From IMG/VR virus record IMGVR_UViG_3300027906_000002, positions 1 through 64,000 of that record: a stretch of DNA of 64,000 nucleotides; one strand, written 5' to 3'. The position numbers and the translations under genes were made by a program. Numbering within the stretch: the stretch's first letter is position 1; every line of letters begins with the position of its first letter. Positions 7,163-14,432 of this stretch are shown here, one piece after another. The notes under the pieces are model-generated. The model saw only the letters and a list, made by a program, of their open reading frames with translations. It was not told the DNA's origin and did not search any database. Origin of the DNA: a virus.

Positions 7163-7187
7163 CTAAGAGTAGAAATACATATATAAT
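7159..7187 (+). promoter_or_regulatory. Sigma-70 promoter overlapped by an inverted repeat
   Basis: TTGACT (7159-7164), 17 nt, TATAAT (7182-7187), overlapping the stop of the previous gene. A 12-bp perfect inverted repeat (7167-7178 and 7195-7206) brackets the -10, so the promoter could be controlled by a dimeric repressor or by a hairpin at the 5' end of the transcript. Confidence 0.78.
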
Positions 7188-7206
7188 ACTGTAAGTATTT
7201 CTACTC
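7167..7206. repeat. 12-bp perfect inverted repeat around the -10
   Basis: GAGTAGAAATAC at 7167-7178 and its reverse complement GTATTTCTACTC at 7195-7206, separated by 16 nt that include TATAAT. No T-run follows, so it is not a normal terminator. Confidence 0.8.
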
Positions 7207-7210
7207 AGTC

Positions 7211-7285
7211 ATGCAAGTAATTCTTTTTATTTCAATTGTAGCAACATACGTGTTTACTAATGTCTCTCAATTCGCTTTTGCATAG
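7211..7285 (+). CDS. Tiny membrane peptide
   Basis: 24 residues, starting MQVILFISIVATYVF; almost entirely one transmembrane helix. It begins about 17 nt after the predicted transcript start from the 7159-7187 promoter and overlaps the next small ORF. Photosystem II and cytochrome b6f contain subunits of this size, but I cannot match it to one. Tentative. Confidence 0.35.
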   Translation: MQVILFISIVATYVFTNVSQFAFA

Positions 7286-7361
7286 CCCTTATAGAGAACT
7301 CTATGAGTTTGGATTCTTTGTTTGCATCGGTATAACAGCAGGATCTATGGGGTTAATATGA
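7260..7361 (+). CDS. Tiny membrane peptide
   Basis: 33 residues, starting MSLNSLLHSPYRELYEF, with a C-terminal helix FGFFVCIGITAGSMGLI. Overlaps the previous ORF by 26 nt and the next by 4 nt (ATGA), the close packing expected of coding sequence. Function unknown; a photosynthesis-complex subunit is conceivable. Confidence 0.4.
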   Translation: MSLNSLLHSPYRELYEFGFFVCIGITAGSMGLI

Positions 7362-7498
7362 AACAGGAATGTTTAAAAATTTTAGGAAGGTTTGGTTACT
7401 CTGGTAAGAGTGCAGAAGAATGTGCTGAAGAGTGGTCAAGTAAATTCAATGTAACATTTGGTCTTGTAAAATACTACGAGACTTATTTTAATAAATAA
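7358..7498 (+). CDS. Small hypothetical protein
   Basis: 46 residues, starting MKQECLKILGRFGYSG, soluble, with ECAEEWSSKF and a Tyr-rich end. ATGA overlap with the previous ORF. No recognised family. Confidence 0.5.
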   Translation: MKQECLKILGRFGYSGKSAEECAEEWSSKFNVTFGLVKYYETYFNK

Positions 7499-7518
7499 CT
7501 GAAGATTGGTTTAAGATT

Positions 7519-7713
7519 ATGAGTGCAGACACAGGAAACGCTATCAACTGGGTAGCAACTCGCAAGGTAGATGGCGAGATTGAATATTTAATATCCAATG
7601 CACCAACATGGGGTGCAGACAAAAGATTTGCAAAGGTATTTGATACCAAATCAGAAGCAAGAAAATATTTAAAAGGATGTAACGAGAAGGGAACTATAAG
7701 AAAGGCGACCTAG
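7519..7713 (+). CDS. Small hypothetical protein
   Basis: 64 residues (MSADTGNAINWVATRK...). The pattern of two strands followed by 'KVFDTKSEARKYLK' suggests a small alpha/beta domain. Directly upstream of the psbA promoter, which begins 4 nt after its stop. Function unknown. Confidence 0.55.
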   Translation: MSADTGNAINWVATRKVDGEIEYLISNAPTWGADKRFAKVFDTKSEARKYLKGCNEKGTIRKAT

Positions 7714-7716
7714 TAT

Positions 7717-7745
7717 TTGACAGGATACAAAACTTCATATATAAT
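7717..7745 (+). promoter_or_regulatory. Consensus sigma-70 promoter of psbA
   Basis: TTGACA (7717-7722), 17 nt, TATAAT (7740-7745): a perfect consensus. The transcript should start near 7752 and carry a leader of about 96 nt before psbA. Confidence 0.88.
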
Positions 7746-7750
7746 ATTGG

Positions 7751-7847
7751 TGTCTTCGATTGAGGACATTCATCTTCCCCCTAACCAAGACCAAGGGGTT
7801 ACAATGTCTTATTCATACCGTTCACAAAATCGTTCTTTTAAAATCAA
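7751..7847 (+). promoter_or_regulatory. Structured psbA 5' leader
   Basis: The leader can form CCCCT (7778-7782)/AGGGG (7794-7798) inside GACATT (7765-7770)/AATGTC (7803-7808). The strand GACA of the outer helix can instead pair with TGTC at 7751-7754, giving two exclusive folds. There is no Shine-Dalgarno before the psbA ATG. Structured 'PhotoRC' RNAs are known upstream of psbA in marine cyanobacteria and phages; this may be one, but I could not test the consensus. Confidence 0.45.
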
Positions 7848-8930
7848 ATGACAACTCTTCAAAAGAGAGATGCTGGTTTGCTTGCGAATTGGACCGAGTT
7901 TGGTGATTGGGTAACAAGTACGAACAACCGCATTTATGTTGGTTGGTTCGGAGTCTTAATGATTCCTTGCTTGTTGGCTGCTGCCACTTGCTTCATCGTA
8001 GCATTCATTGCTGCTCCTCCCGTAGATATCGACGGGATTAGAGAACCTGTAGCGGGTTCTTTCATGTATGGTAACAACATCATCTCTGGTGCTGTAGTTC
8101 CATCCTCTAACGCTATCGGATTACACTTCTATCCCATCTGGGAAGCTGCCACAATAGATGAGTGGTTGTATAACGGAGGTCCATATCAGTTAGTAATCTT
8201 CCACTTCCTTATTGGAATCTCTGCTTACATGGGCAGACAGTGGGAACTTTCTTACCGTTTAGGAATGAGACCTTGGATCTGTGTTGCTTATAGTGCCCCA
8301 GTCTCGGCTGCCTTTGCAGTCTTCTTGGTCTATCCTTTCGGACAAGGATCATTCTCTGACGGTATGCCGTTGGGAATCTCAGGGACATTCAACTTTATGT
8401 TTGTCTTCCAAGCGGAACATAATATCCTCATGCATCCATTCCACATGGCGGGTGTCGCAGGTATGTTTGGAGGTGCTTTGTTCAGTGCTATGCACGGTTC
8501 ATTGGTTACATCTTCACTTATTCGTGAGACCACAGGTTTGGATTCGCAAAACTATGGTTACAAGTTTGGTCAAGAAGAAGAGACCTACAACATCGTTGCT
8601 GCTCATGGATACTTCGGACGTTTAATCTTCCAGTATGCATCATTCAACAACAGTAGATCTTTACACTTCTTCCTTGCTTCATGGCCTGTGATTTGTATCT
8701 GGTTAACTTCAATGGGTATATGCACAATGGCATTCAACCTCAATGGATTTAACTTCAACCAATCTATCGTTGATAGTGGTGGTAAGATTGTTCCTACTTG
8801 GGCAGACGTTCTTAACAGAGCTAACCTTGGTATGGAAGTAATGCATGAAAGAAATGCACACAACTTCCCACTTGACCTAGCATCTGCTGGTTCATCTGAA
8901 GTTGCACTCATTGCTCCTGCTGTTGGGTAA
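7848..8930 (+). CDS. psbA: Photosystem II reaction-centre protein D1
   Basis: 360-residue full-length D1 in one uninterrupted frame, without intron. Numbering is one above the usual. Tyr-Z is Y162; D171, E190, H333, E334 and D343 are manganese-cluster ligands; H199 binds P680 chlorophyll; H216 and H273 bind the non-haem iron. Processing after A345 (DLA|SAG) would give the mature C-terminus. Position 131 (canonical 130) is Gln, the low-light D1:1 type. Phage D1 replaces the fast-turning-over host protein during infection. A consensus promoter precedes and a strong terminator follows. Confidence 0.99.
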   Translation: MTTLQKRDAGLLANWTEFGDWVTSTNNRIYVGWFGVLMIPCLLAAATCFIVAFIAAPPVDIDGIREPVAGSFMYGNNIISGAVVPSSNAIGLHFYPIWEAATIDEWLYNGGPYQLVIFHFLIGISAYMGRQWELSYRLGMRPWICVAYSAPVSAAFAVFLVYPFGQGSFSDGMPLGISGTFNFMFVFQAEHNILMHPFHMAGVAGMFGGALFSAMHGSLVTSSLIRETTGLDSQNYGYKFGQEEETYNIVAAHGYFGRLIFQYASFNNSRSLHFFLASWPVICIWLTSMGICTMAFNLNGFNFNQSIVDSGGKIVPTWADVLNRANLGMEVMHERNAHNFPLDLASAGSSEVALIAPAVG

Positions 8931-8956
8931 AACCAAATTCAACTTTTAATTCCCAG

Positions 8957-8987
8957 ATACCCCGAAAAAAAATCGGGGTATTTTTTT
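8957..8987 (+). terminator. Intrinsic terminator after psbA
   Basis: ATACCCCGA (8957-8965), A-rich loop, TCGGGGTAT (8973-8981), T-run to 8987. A strong stem that closes the photosynthesis cassette. Confidence 0.9.
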
Positions 8988-8989
8988 GT

Positions 8990-8996
8990 CTAAATA
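8990..8996 (+). promoter_or_regulatory. Late-type promoter box
   Basis: CTAAATA right after the psbA terminator and 23 nt before the ATG at 9019. Confidence 0.5.
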
Positions 8997-9018
8997 GGTC
9001 AATCCTATATTTTATACT

Positions 9019-9309
9019 ATGGGCATTGACACACAAGGCATGAGCGGTCCTGTAGATCCGAACTATAATAGAAAAGGTGAGGTCAAGATACAACCGCACA
9101 AACCTATGACAATCACACCTCGTAGGTTGTTTACACCAGAGATGGTGAAGGAGGCAAAGATACTTATTAATGAAGTTCTTAACGAACGTGAGTATCAACG
9201 TAAGTTAAAGATGGCACATGATAATCCTACTCCACCAGGAGTATCTTATTTTGATGTAGAACACTTTAAACATTACATAAACGAAGATGAGCCAGAGTAC
9301 ATCCCATAA
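9019..9309 (+). CDS. Hypothetical protein
   Basis: 96 residues, Pro/His-rich, starting MGIDTQGMSGPVDPNY. The middle part is predicted helical (TPEMVKEAKILINEVLNERE) and the C-terminus acidic. No known motif. Probably expressed from the late box at 8990. Overlaps the next gene by 23 nt. Confidence 0.6.
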   Translation: MGIDTQGMSGPVDPNYNRKGEVKIQPHKPMTITPRRLFTPEMVKEAKILINEVLNEREYQRKLKMAHDNPTPPGVSYFDVEHFKHYINEDEPEYIP

Positions 9310-9559
9310 CTATACTAATCCATCCGAGAGATTAGATACTGCCTACGTTGAGGCACAGGTTACCAAAGGTAAGAAGTATTATGATGAGCAAGGGTGGGAA
9401 ATTGCCCCACCTATGAGTGATAGAGAATGTATCTATCGCTGTTTAGAAAACTGTGAGTTACTTGCTGGACTTCATAAAGAACAAGTTCAGAGATTGATGA
9501 AGGACTTTGAGACCGAGAAGACAACCTTAGAAAGAAACGAGGAGTACCCATCACTATGA
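9287..9559 (+). CDS. Hypothetical protein
   Basis: 90 residues, charged, starting MSQSTSHNYTNPSE. C-terminal helices carry two cysteines (RECIYRCLENCELL has three in total, C-x3-C-x3-C). ATGA overlap with purN implies co-translation. Not recognised. Confidence 0.6.
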   Translation: MSQSTSHNYTNPSERLDTAYVEAQVTKGKKYYDEQGWEIAPPMSDRECIYRCLENCELLAGLHKEQVQRLMKDFETEKTTLERNEEYPSL

Positions 9560-10101
9560 GACTAGGCGTTATGTGTTCTGGAAACGGAACCAACTTCGAG
9601 AACATCCTTACAAATCCTCTTTGTAATACAAATGAGGTTGTGTTGATGATACACAACACTAAGAAGTGTGGTGCAATGGCAAGAGCAGCAAAGTTTGGCA
9701 TCCCTCATGTAAGGGTTGCACATAAGGATGAAGATCAAATGATAAAACTCTTTGAAGCATATCGTGTTGATCTAATCATACTAGCAGGATATATGAGGGT
9801 ACTTAAGAAACCTGATTCGTTTACTGCTCCTATAATTAATGTTCATCCTTCATTACTACCTAAGTACAAGGGTTTAAATGCAGTAGAACAAGCCCTAGAT
9901 AGTGGTGATGATGTTACAGGTTGCACTGTACATTATGTAACTGAAGAACTTGATGGTGGTCCAATCATCATGCAAGGAGAAGTACCTATTATGCCCAATG
10001 ACGATGTTATATCACTCACTAAAGCAATACAACGTCGTGAGTATGCACTTTTACCATCAGCAATAGAACATGTTAAGCAAGGATTACAGGTTGCGGTTTA
10101 G
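9556..10101 (+). CDS. purN: Phosphoribosylglycinamide formyltransferase
   Basis: 181 residues. PurN transfers the formyl group of 10-formyltetrahydrofolate to GAR in purine synthesis. Seen: the phosphate-binding CSGNGTN loop (residues 7-13), catalytic N95 and H97 in INVHPSLLPKYKG, and D133 in ELDGGPII. Full length for the short phage type. With thyX, pyrE and nrdAB it completes a set of nucleotide-supply genes. Confidence 0.94.
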   Translation: MRLGVMCSGNGTNFENILTNPLCNTNEVVLMIHNTKKCGAMARAAKFGIPHVRVAHKDEDQMIKLFEAYRVDLIILAGYMRVLKKPDSFTAPIINVHPSLLPKYKGLNAVEQALDSGDDVTGCTVHYVTEELDGGPIIMQGEVPIMPNDDVISLTKAIQRREYALLPSAIEHVKQGLQVAV

Positions 10102-10249
10102 TATAATCGCATGTAAGATACGTTTAGGTAGAGAGGTTCCATTATCTGACATGGTGTGGTATAATAAGTTACTCGAACATAACAATCACGCAAGAGGTAT
10201 ACATGAGAGAACAACTTATCAAGGCGGTACTAGCCCATGCCAGTGGTGA
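10091..10249 (+). CDS. Possible small protein with TTG start
   Basis: 52 codons from a TTG inside the end of purN, starting MRFSIIACKIRLGRE, then VPLSDMVWYNKLLEHNNHAR. Composition looks protein-like, but there is no clear ribosome site and it overlaps the next gene by 47 nt. Two TATAAT hexamers lie in this stretch (10102-10107 and 10160-10165), so the region may instead be mainly promoter. Confidence 0.3.
   Translation: MRFSIIACKIRLGREVPLSDMVWYNKLLEHNNHARGIHERTTYQGGTSPCQW
10160..10165 (+). promoter_or_regulatory. TATAAT -10 before the 10203 gene
   Basis: TATAAT in GTGTGGTATAATAAG, 38 nt before the ATG. No good -35 at 17 nt. Confidence 0.4.
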
Positions 10250-10412
10250 AATAGAAAAACATAAAGCAAATGTCAATGTTTATCTTGAACATCCAGCAGG
10301 TATAGGAGAGCATTCAGATATTACTGAAGCAATTCAATGTGAGATAGATAAGATTGCTAGGTATCATGATCAGATAGAAGTCATTAGAACTTATTTTAGG
10401 ACAGGAGAATAA
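10203..10412 (+). CDS. Small hypothetical protein
   Basis: 69 residues, starting MREQLIKAVLAHASGE, all-helical and charged, with AAGAGG as ribosome site. The order of helices (HASGEIEKHKANVNVYL...EIDKIARYHDQIEVI) resembles the small helical proteins repeated across cyanophage genomes (compare the one at 38068). Function unknown. Confidence 0.6.
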   Translation: MREQLIKAVLAHASGEIEKHKANVNVYLEHPAGIGEHSDITEAIQCEIDKIARYHDQIEVIRTYFRTGE

Positions 10413-10415
10413 ATA
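10409..10415 (+). promoter_or_regulatory. Late-type promoter box
   Basis: ATAAATA 20 nt before the large gene at 10435; supports late (virion) expression of that gene. Confidence 0.55.
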
Positions 10416-10434
10416 GTTAAAATTTAATATGTAA

Positions 10435-12714
10435 ATGGCATATTATTATCCTGAAGGAACTCCAGGACCAGTTTGCGATCCTCTAATGACGGATTGGCTT
10501 AATGCCAATCCGAAGTTTGCTGGTGAAGATGAGCCAGATCCGTGGCCAGATCCAGAGGGGTGGATATATCCCCCTTGGTTATGTGAAACTGGTTCTTGTC
10601 CTCCTGGAGAACCTTATCCACCTCCTATCATTAGAATAGGTAGGAAGTGTAAGGTAGCACCTGATGGTACATATTATGATTGTGAAGATGTATATAGCAG
10701 ACCATATCCAACATCAATTCCTTGGGATCCAGGCGAAACATTTGGATTAACTGATACATTTTTCACTCCTATAATGGATGTGGATTCATGTTCTCCTTTT
10801 GATAATGATATTAATATTCAACCTAAAAGATTTTATAAGCAAGATGGTACGTATACATTAAAATATAAGAGAGCAAAGTCATCTCCAGTTACTTTCAATG
10901 TTGATAGTCCAGAGTGGTGGAACGATCAAGCAAATCATTATTCTGTTTGGGTTAATCCAGAAGTATGTACTTTACCTGGAGAACCTCAGAGTGTTACTTA
11001 TTTGATTTCTATTCCTGTAGGAGACACCTATGGTTTCACATTTGGATGTGACATGGAAGGGCAGGTTATATTAAATGATAATTCGACTGCTTTAATCAGT
11101 GCTGTTGGAGGTAATCTTAATACAGGTACTTACACTACACCATACACAGCAACATCTACTCTATCATCGGGTACTTTAAAGGTAACTGTTAATGTAACGA
11201 ATGACTTTGGATGGAGAGATAGGTGGTGGATAAACCCTGCTGGTATTGCATGGAGAATTACTAATAATGCTGGTGGTGCTGAGATTGCAAACTCATTGAA
11301 ATGTACTACCAATGCTAATGAAGGTACTAATACAACTAACTGGCTGCAGATAGGAACACCTAATAATCCAGCAGTTCCTTGGACACAGTTCCTAAAAGAT
11401 TATGCAATCTATTCAGTTAAACCTGCGGATGATATTGTAGATCCTTATCTTAATAGTTGGCAGTTTGCTGAGACTACTATTGATATAGCGTCAGAGATTA
11501 CAGTCACTTTCCAGGTAGAATCTGATAATGATAGTAAGATGACTTGGATTGATCCTGTAGGTAACCTACTCATCAATAAGGAAGTTACTTATACAAATGG
11601 TATGGGTGGAGAAACATTTACCCTTACACTTTTACCTGGCACACATTTAATAAAGTTTGAAGTTAGAAATAGATTAGTTGGAGATCCATATGCATGGGCA
11701 GATAATCCAGGTGGATGGTATCTTTTAATTTGTAGAGGTGCTCCATGTACAGTACCATTTACACCTCAGTGGGTTAGATCTGGTCCTCATCCTGCATGGT
11801 CAGACTTTATGGATCAGTATGCAGTATATCCATCAAACACTGAGACTCAATCGGGTATCACACACAATGGATGTTGGACTGCTACTGTTACTAACCCAAG
11901 TACAATGATCCTTGAGGTTCAGGCAGATAACTGGGCAGAATTTATATGGGATGGTGCTAATATAGGATCTGTAGGACAGAATGTATCACCTTTCAATGGT
12001 TCTTTCACTACTAGTACATTCTTTACTATTAATAATGTTGCAGCAGGTGGTCATGAATTATGTGTTAATTGTTTGAATGGTACAGGTAATGATGACTGGG
12101 CTACTAATCCAGGTGGTATGGCATTCAAGATGACTGACTCTTTAGGTAATGTTATACTTACCTCACTTGATTTATTCCCACCAACATCAGATATTATTGA
12201 AGAAGATCATCCAAATTTACTTTGGCATACTAGGATGGCATCAGGGTATGAATATTATGAGTTAGAACCTACATGCGTACCTACTGGTGGTATTACTACT
12301 GCTGGATATGCTAGAACTACTAAGGGATACCTTAAGTTTAATGATGGGTTTACATTACTAGGAAACTATGTAACAAGTTATATTCCTACTTGGTTGACTA
12401 TGACAATCAAAACAGGTTATACTTATCAACAGGTCTTTGATCAAATTGTATCTTCTTATGCAACTATTATAAGTAGGAAGCCAGAGGCAGATGGATTTGA
12501 TTACTGGGTTGATTCATTCAAGACTAATAGTAGTTGGACATTATCAGATCTTAATAATGCAATAAGTGTATCTGCTAATCTACCTACCAATGGTGAATTA
12601 TTATTACATACTGCACACAATGGTGTTCAAGGTAACTATAATGAATGTAATGTTAACTTCTTTGCATCAGATTATGCCCAACAATATGCAAGTAGTATTA
12701 ATGTATGTTATTAA
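10435..12714 (+). CDS. Large virion-like protein with three repeats and a DUF4214 domain
   Basis: 759 residues. Residues 1-100 are Pro/Trp-rich with several Cys. Three repeats of about 115 residues follow, roughly 160-276, 312-432 and 453-566. The second and third open with a W-x-x-F-x-x-x-Y-A-x-Y-like segment; all three close with W-x-x-NP-x-G-x-x-x-x-I/M (WWINPAGIAWRI, WADNPGGWYLLI, WATNPGGMAFKM), suggesting jelly-roll or PA14-like beta domains. Residues about 668-705 match DUF4214 (IISRKPEADGFDYW), a surface-protein domain. A late box precedes it. Probably a fibre or capsid-surface adhesin; the exact place in the virion is not known. Confidence 0.72.
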   Translation: MAYYYPEGTPGPVCDPLMTDWLNANPKFAGEDEPDPWPDPEGWIYPPWLCETGSCPPGEPYPPPIIRIGRKCKVAPDGTYYDCEDVYSRPYPTSIPWDPGETFGLTDTFFTPIMDVDSCSPFDNDINIQPKRFYKQDGTYTLKYKRAKSSPVTFNVDSPEWWNDQANHYSVWVNPEVCTLPGEPQSVTYLISIPVGDTYGFTFGCDMEGQVILNDNSTALISAVGGNLNTGTYTTPYTATSTLSSGTLKVTVNVTNDFGWRDRWWINPAGIAWRITNNAGGAEIANSLKCTTNANEGTNTTNWLQIGTPNNPAVPWTQFLKDYAIYSVKPADDIVDPYLNSWQFAETTIDIASEITVTFQVESDNDSKMTWIDPVGNLLINKEVTYTNGMGGETFTLTLLPGTHLIKFEVRNRLVGDPYAWADNPGGWYLLICRGAPCTVPFTPQWVRSGPHPAWSDFMDQYAVYPSNTETQSGITHNGCWTATVTNPSTMILEVQADNWAEFIWDGANIGSVGQNVSPFNGSFTTSTFFTINNVAAGGHELCVNCLNGTGNDDWATNPGGMAFKMTDSLGNVILTSLDLFPPTSDIIEEDHPNLLWHTRMASGYEYYELEPTCVPTGGITTAGYARTTKGYLKFNDGFTLLGNYVTSYIPTWLTMTIKTGYTYQQVFDQIVSSYATIISRKPEADGFDYWVDSFKTNSSWTLSDLNNAISVSANLPTNGELLLHTAHNGVQGNYNECNVNFFASDYAQQYASSINVCY

Positions 12715-12998
12715 TGGATCAATATGAATACCTTAAGAGACAACACTATCTGGCAACACACATGGAATTAACAGAAGAAAATGTAGTAAGGGTACTAGAA
12801 GAACTAGTACCTTATATTGAAGCAGATGGTGGATTCCTTCAGCTCGTAGAGATAGAAGAGGAGACAGGGTATGTCAAAGTACGGTTGGGTGGTGCATGTG
12901 AGACATGTGCTATGAGTACTATGACATTGAAGCAAGGTATAGAACGTAAACTGATGGAAGAAATTCCTGATGTTGTTGCTGTTATTCAGGTACTATAA
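12714..12998 (+). CDS. NifU-like C-terminal-domain protein
   Basis: 94 residues from ATG 12714; an ATG at 12705 would add three residues. Seen: YIEADGGFLQLVEI, then VRLGGACETCAMS with the Cys-x2-Cys pair that binds a transient iron-sulphur cluster in Nfu proteins. It could help supply Fe-S clusters to host photosystem I or ferredoxin during infection. The start overlaps the end of the large virion-like gene. The family match is strong; the role in the phage is inferred. Confidence 0.85.
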   Translation: MDQYEYLKRQHYLATHMELTEENVVRVLEELVPYIEADGGFLQLVEIEEETGYVKVRLGGACETCAMSTMTLKQGIERKLMEEIPDVVAVIQVL

Positions 12999-13219
12999 TG
13001 GAACTACCAAAAATTAAAAAAGAAAATCTAACACAAGAACTAAGAGAGGTCGTTGGTGACGGTGATCTTGAATTTGATTCAATAGTTAACCCTGCTGATG
13101 TCATCGTTCTTCCTTCAGATGTTGATGGGTATCGGGAGGAGAGACAGAAAACTGCAGAGATGTTGATAGAGTCAAGGAAAAAATTACACCAGTTAAGATC
13201 CGAGGTACGGAAGACTTGA
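12998..13219 (+). CDS. Small hypothetical protein
   Basis: 73 residues, starting MELPKIKKENLTQELR, with TAATG overlap to the NifU-like gene. Charged, with a C-terminal coiled-coil-like helix (EERQKTAEMLIESRKKLHQL). Co-transcribed with the gene before it; function unknown. Confidence 0.6.
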   Translation: MELPKIKKENLTQELREVVGDGDLEFDSIVNPADVIVLPSDVDGYREERQKTAEMLIESRKKLHQLRSEVRKT

Positions 13220-13249
13220 CAAGTATGTAAAGTTATGTTATTATAAATA
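13216..13249 (+). promoter_or_regulatory. Overlapping sigma-70 and late-type promoters
   Basis: TTGACA (13216-13221), 17 nt, TATTAT (13239-13244); ATAAATA (13243-13249) overlaps this -10. The porin-like gene downstream could therefore be read by host-type and phage-late polymerase. Confidence 0.6.
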
Positions 13250-13299
13250 CCATCATACAAAGGACTCGAAATTATCGTAACCCTGCGTAGATGTAAAAC

Positions 13300-13340
13300 G
13301 ATTCCCATGTCGGGGAGTCTATCATCCGTGGGGTTTTTTT
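13300..13340 (+). terminator. Attenuator-like hairpins in the leader
   Basis: CCCATG (13304-13309) pairs with CGTGGG (13327-13332), followed by seven Ts: a terminator. GATTCCC (13300-13306) can instead pair with GGGAGTC (13313-13319), which uses up the CCC and breaks the terminator. Both lie between the promoter and the start at 13371. Confidence 0.55.
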
Positions 13341-13370
13341 AATGCCTTGCGAGATACTTTTAAAACAATC

Positions 13371-13766
13371 ATGTCTATCAAATCAACAATCGCTGCTGTA
13401 GCAGCATCACCATTCCTACTCGCTGGAGCCGCTTTTGCTGGTCCTTATGTGAACGTAGAAAGCAACCTTAGCTATCCTGATGGAGAGTACTCTGCTGCAA
13501 CAACAGACGTACATATCGGATACGAAGGTACTGTAGGTGCTGACGGTTCTATCGCTTATTATGTTCAAGGTGGTCCTTCACTAGTTCATTCAGAAACTGC
13601 TGACGATACAGAAACAGAACTTTCTGGTAAGATCGGTGCTTCTGTTCCTGTTACTGAGTCTCTTGCTGCTTATGCTGAGATCTCTGGTGCTACTGCAGGA
13701 GAAGATTCTTCTGGAGACACAATCCGTAACTGGGGTGCTAAGCTTGGTGCTAAGTTCGTATTCTAA
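13371..13766 (+). CDS. Secreted outer-membrane beta-barrel-like (porin-like) protein
   Basis: 131 residues from ATG 13371; a TTG at 13347 is possible but less likely. A clear signal peptide (STIAAVAASPFLLAGAAFA) is cleaved before GPYVNVES. The rest shows alternating beta strands (HIGYEGTVG, IAYYVQGGP, LAAYAEISGA) and ends WGAKLGAKFVF, with the terminal Phe typical of outer-membrane barrels. It could sit in the host outer membrane late in infection and change adsorption or permeability. Small for a porin; host-derived origin is likely. Confidence 0.65.
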   Translation: MSIKSTIAAVAASPFLLAGAAFAGPYVNVESNLSYPDGEYSAATTDVHIGYEGTVGADGSIAYYVQGGPSLVHSETADDTETELSGKIGASVPVTESLAAYAEISGATAGEDSSGDTIRNWGAKLGAKFVF

Positions 13767-13780
13767 GTCGAACTGAATAT

Positions 13781-13813
13781 CTAAATAAAGGGTGACTTCG
13801 GTCACCCTTTTTT
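13781..13813 (+). terminator. Strong terminator with late box in front
   Basis: AAGGGTGAC (13788-13796), UUCG tetraloop, GTCACCCTT and Ts to 13813. CTAAATA at 13781-13787 touches the hairpin and could start the glutaredoxin transcript. Confidence 0.9.
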
Positions 13814-13828
13814 ATTCTCTAATTAAAT

Positions 13829-14065
13829 ATGAATTTTACAGTCTATTCAAAGGATGGTTGTCCATACTGTGCAAGGATCAAGTCAGTCTTGTCTGCTAAA
13901 GGTTTAAGTTTTGTTGAATACAACTTGGGGGTTGACTTTGAGCAGAAAGCATTCTATGATCAGTTCGGTAATGGATCAACATTCCCCCAAGTCGTTTTAA
14001 ATAATGAAAATCTTGGTGGATGTAATGATGCTGTTAAATACCTTCGAGACAAGAACCTTATCTGA
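13829..14065 (+). CDS. grx: Glutaredoxin
   Basis: 78 residues with the CPYC active site at 11-14, TFPQVV (cis-Pro loop) and GGCNDA (glutathione-binding loop). It reduces disulphides and is the likely electron donor for the phage ribonucleotide reductase, whose alpha subunit ends in CDSCAV. The next gene starts at its stop codon (TGATGG). Confidence 0.95.
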   Translation: MNFTVYSKDGCPYCARIKSVLSAKGLSFVEYNLGVDFEQKAFYDQFGNGSTFPQVVLNNENLGGCNDAVKYLRDKNLI

Positions 14066-14412
14066 TGGAAGAATTTTACGACCTTGTTGAACATGCTATT
14101 GATGCTGCATTTGAAAAGGAAATATATCTTTTCAAATGTTATCGCTACCTAAAGCATATCAAGGCAACTCGTAAACAAGTGAAAGAATTTATTGACTCTA
14201 GTACAGCAGGAGAGTTAGCTCTCGTAGTGTATGATCTAGATCAATATATTAAAGGTGGTTCAGATAATGAACACCAACAACTTAGAGAAGCATACGGTCA
14301 CTTAGGTAAGCCTAGAGCAAGAAAGATACGAAAGTATCTTCACACTATTCTTAGTGATGCTTGGCAATACGAGATAGATCGTAAGCCAGGTCGTAAGAAA
14401 CTCTCTAAATAA
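14065..14412 (+). CDS. Hypothetical helical protein
   Basis: 115 residues, charged, mostly helical (MEEFYDLVEHAIDAAF...), with a strongly basic C-terminus (GKPRARKIRKY and GRKKLSK) that could contact nucleic acid. Start overlaps the glutaredoxin stop. No family recognised. Confidence 0.62.
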   Translation: MEEFYDLVEHAIDAAFEKEIYLFKCYRYLKHIKATRKQVKEFIDSSTAGELALVVYDLDQYIKGGSDNEHQQLREAYGHLGKPRARKIRKYLHTILSDAWQYEIDRKPGRKKLSK

Positions 14413-14432
14413 AAATAACTGCACGGAGAACT

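Noticed and set aside
7848-8930. Intron or homing endonuclease in psbA
   Set aside because: The D1 frame is continuous for 360 codons with all expected residues; some cyanophages do carry such an intron, but not here.
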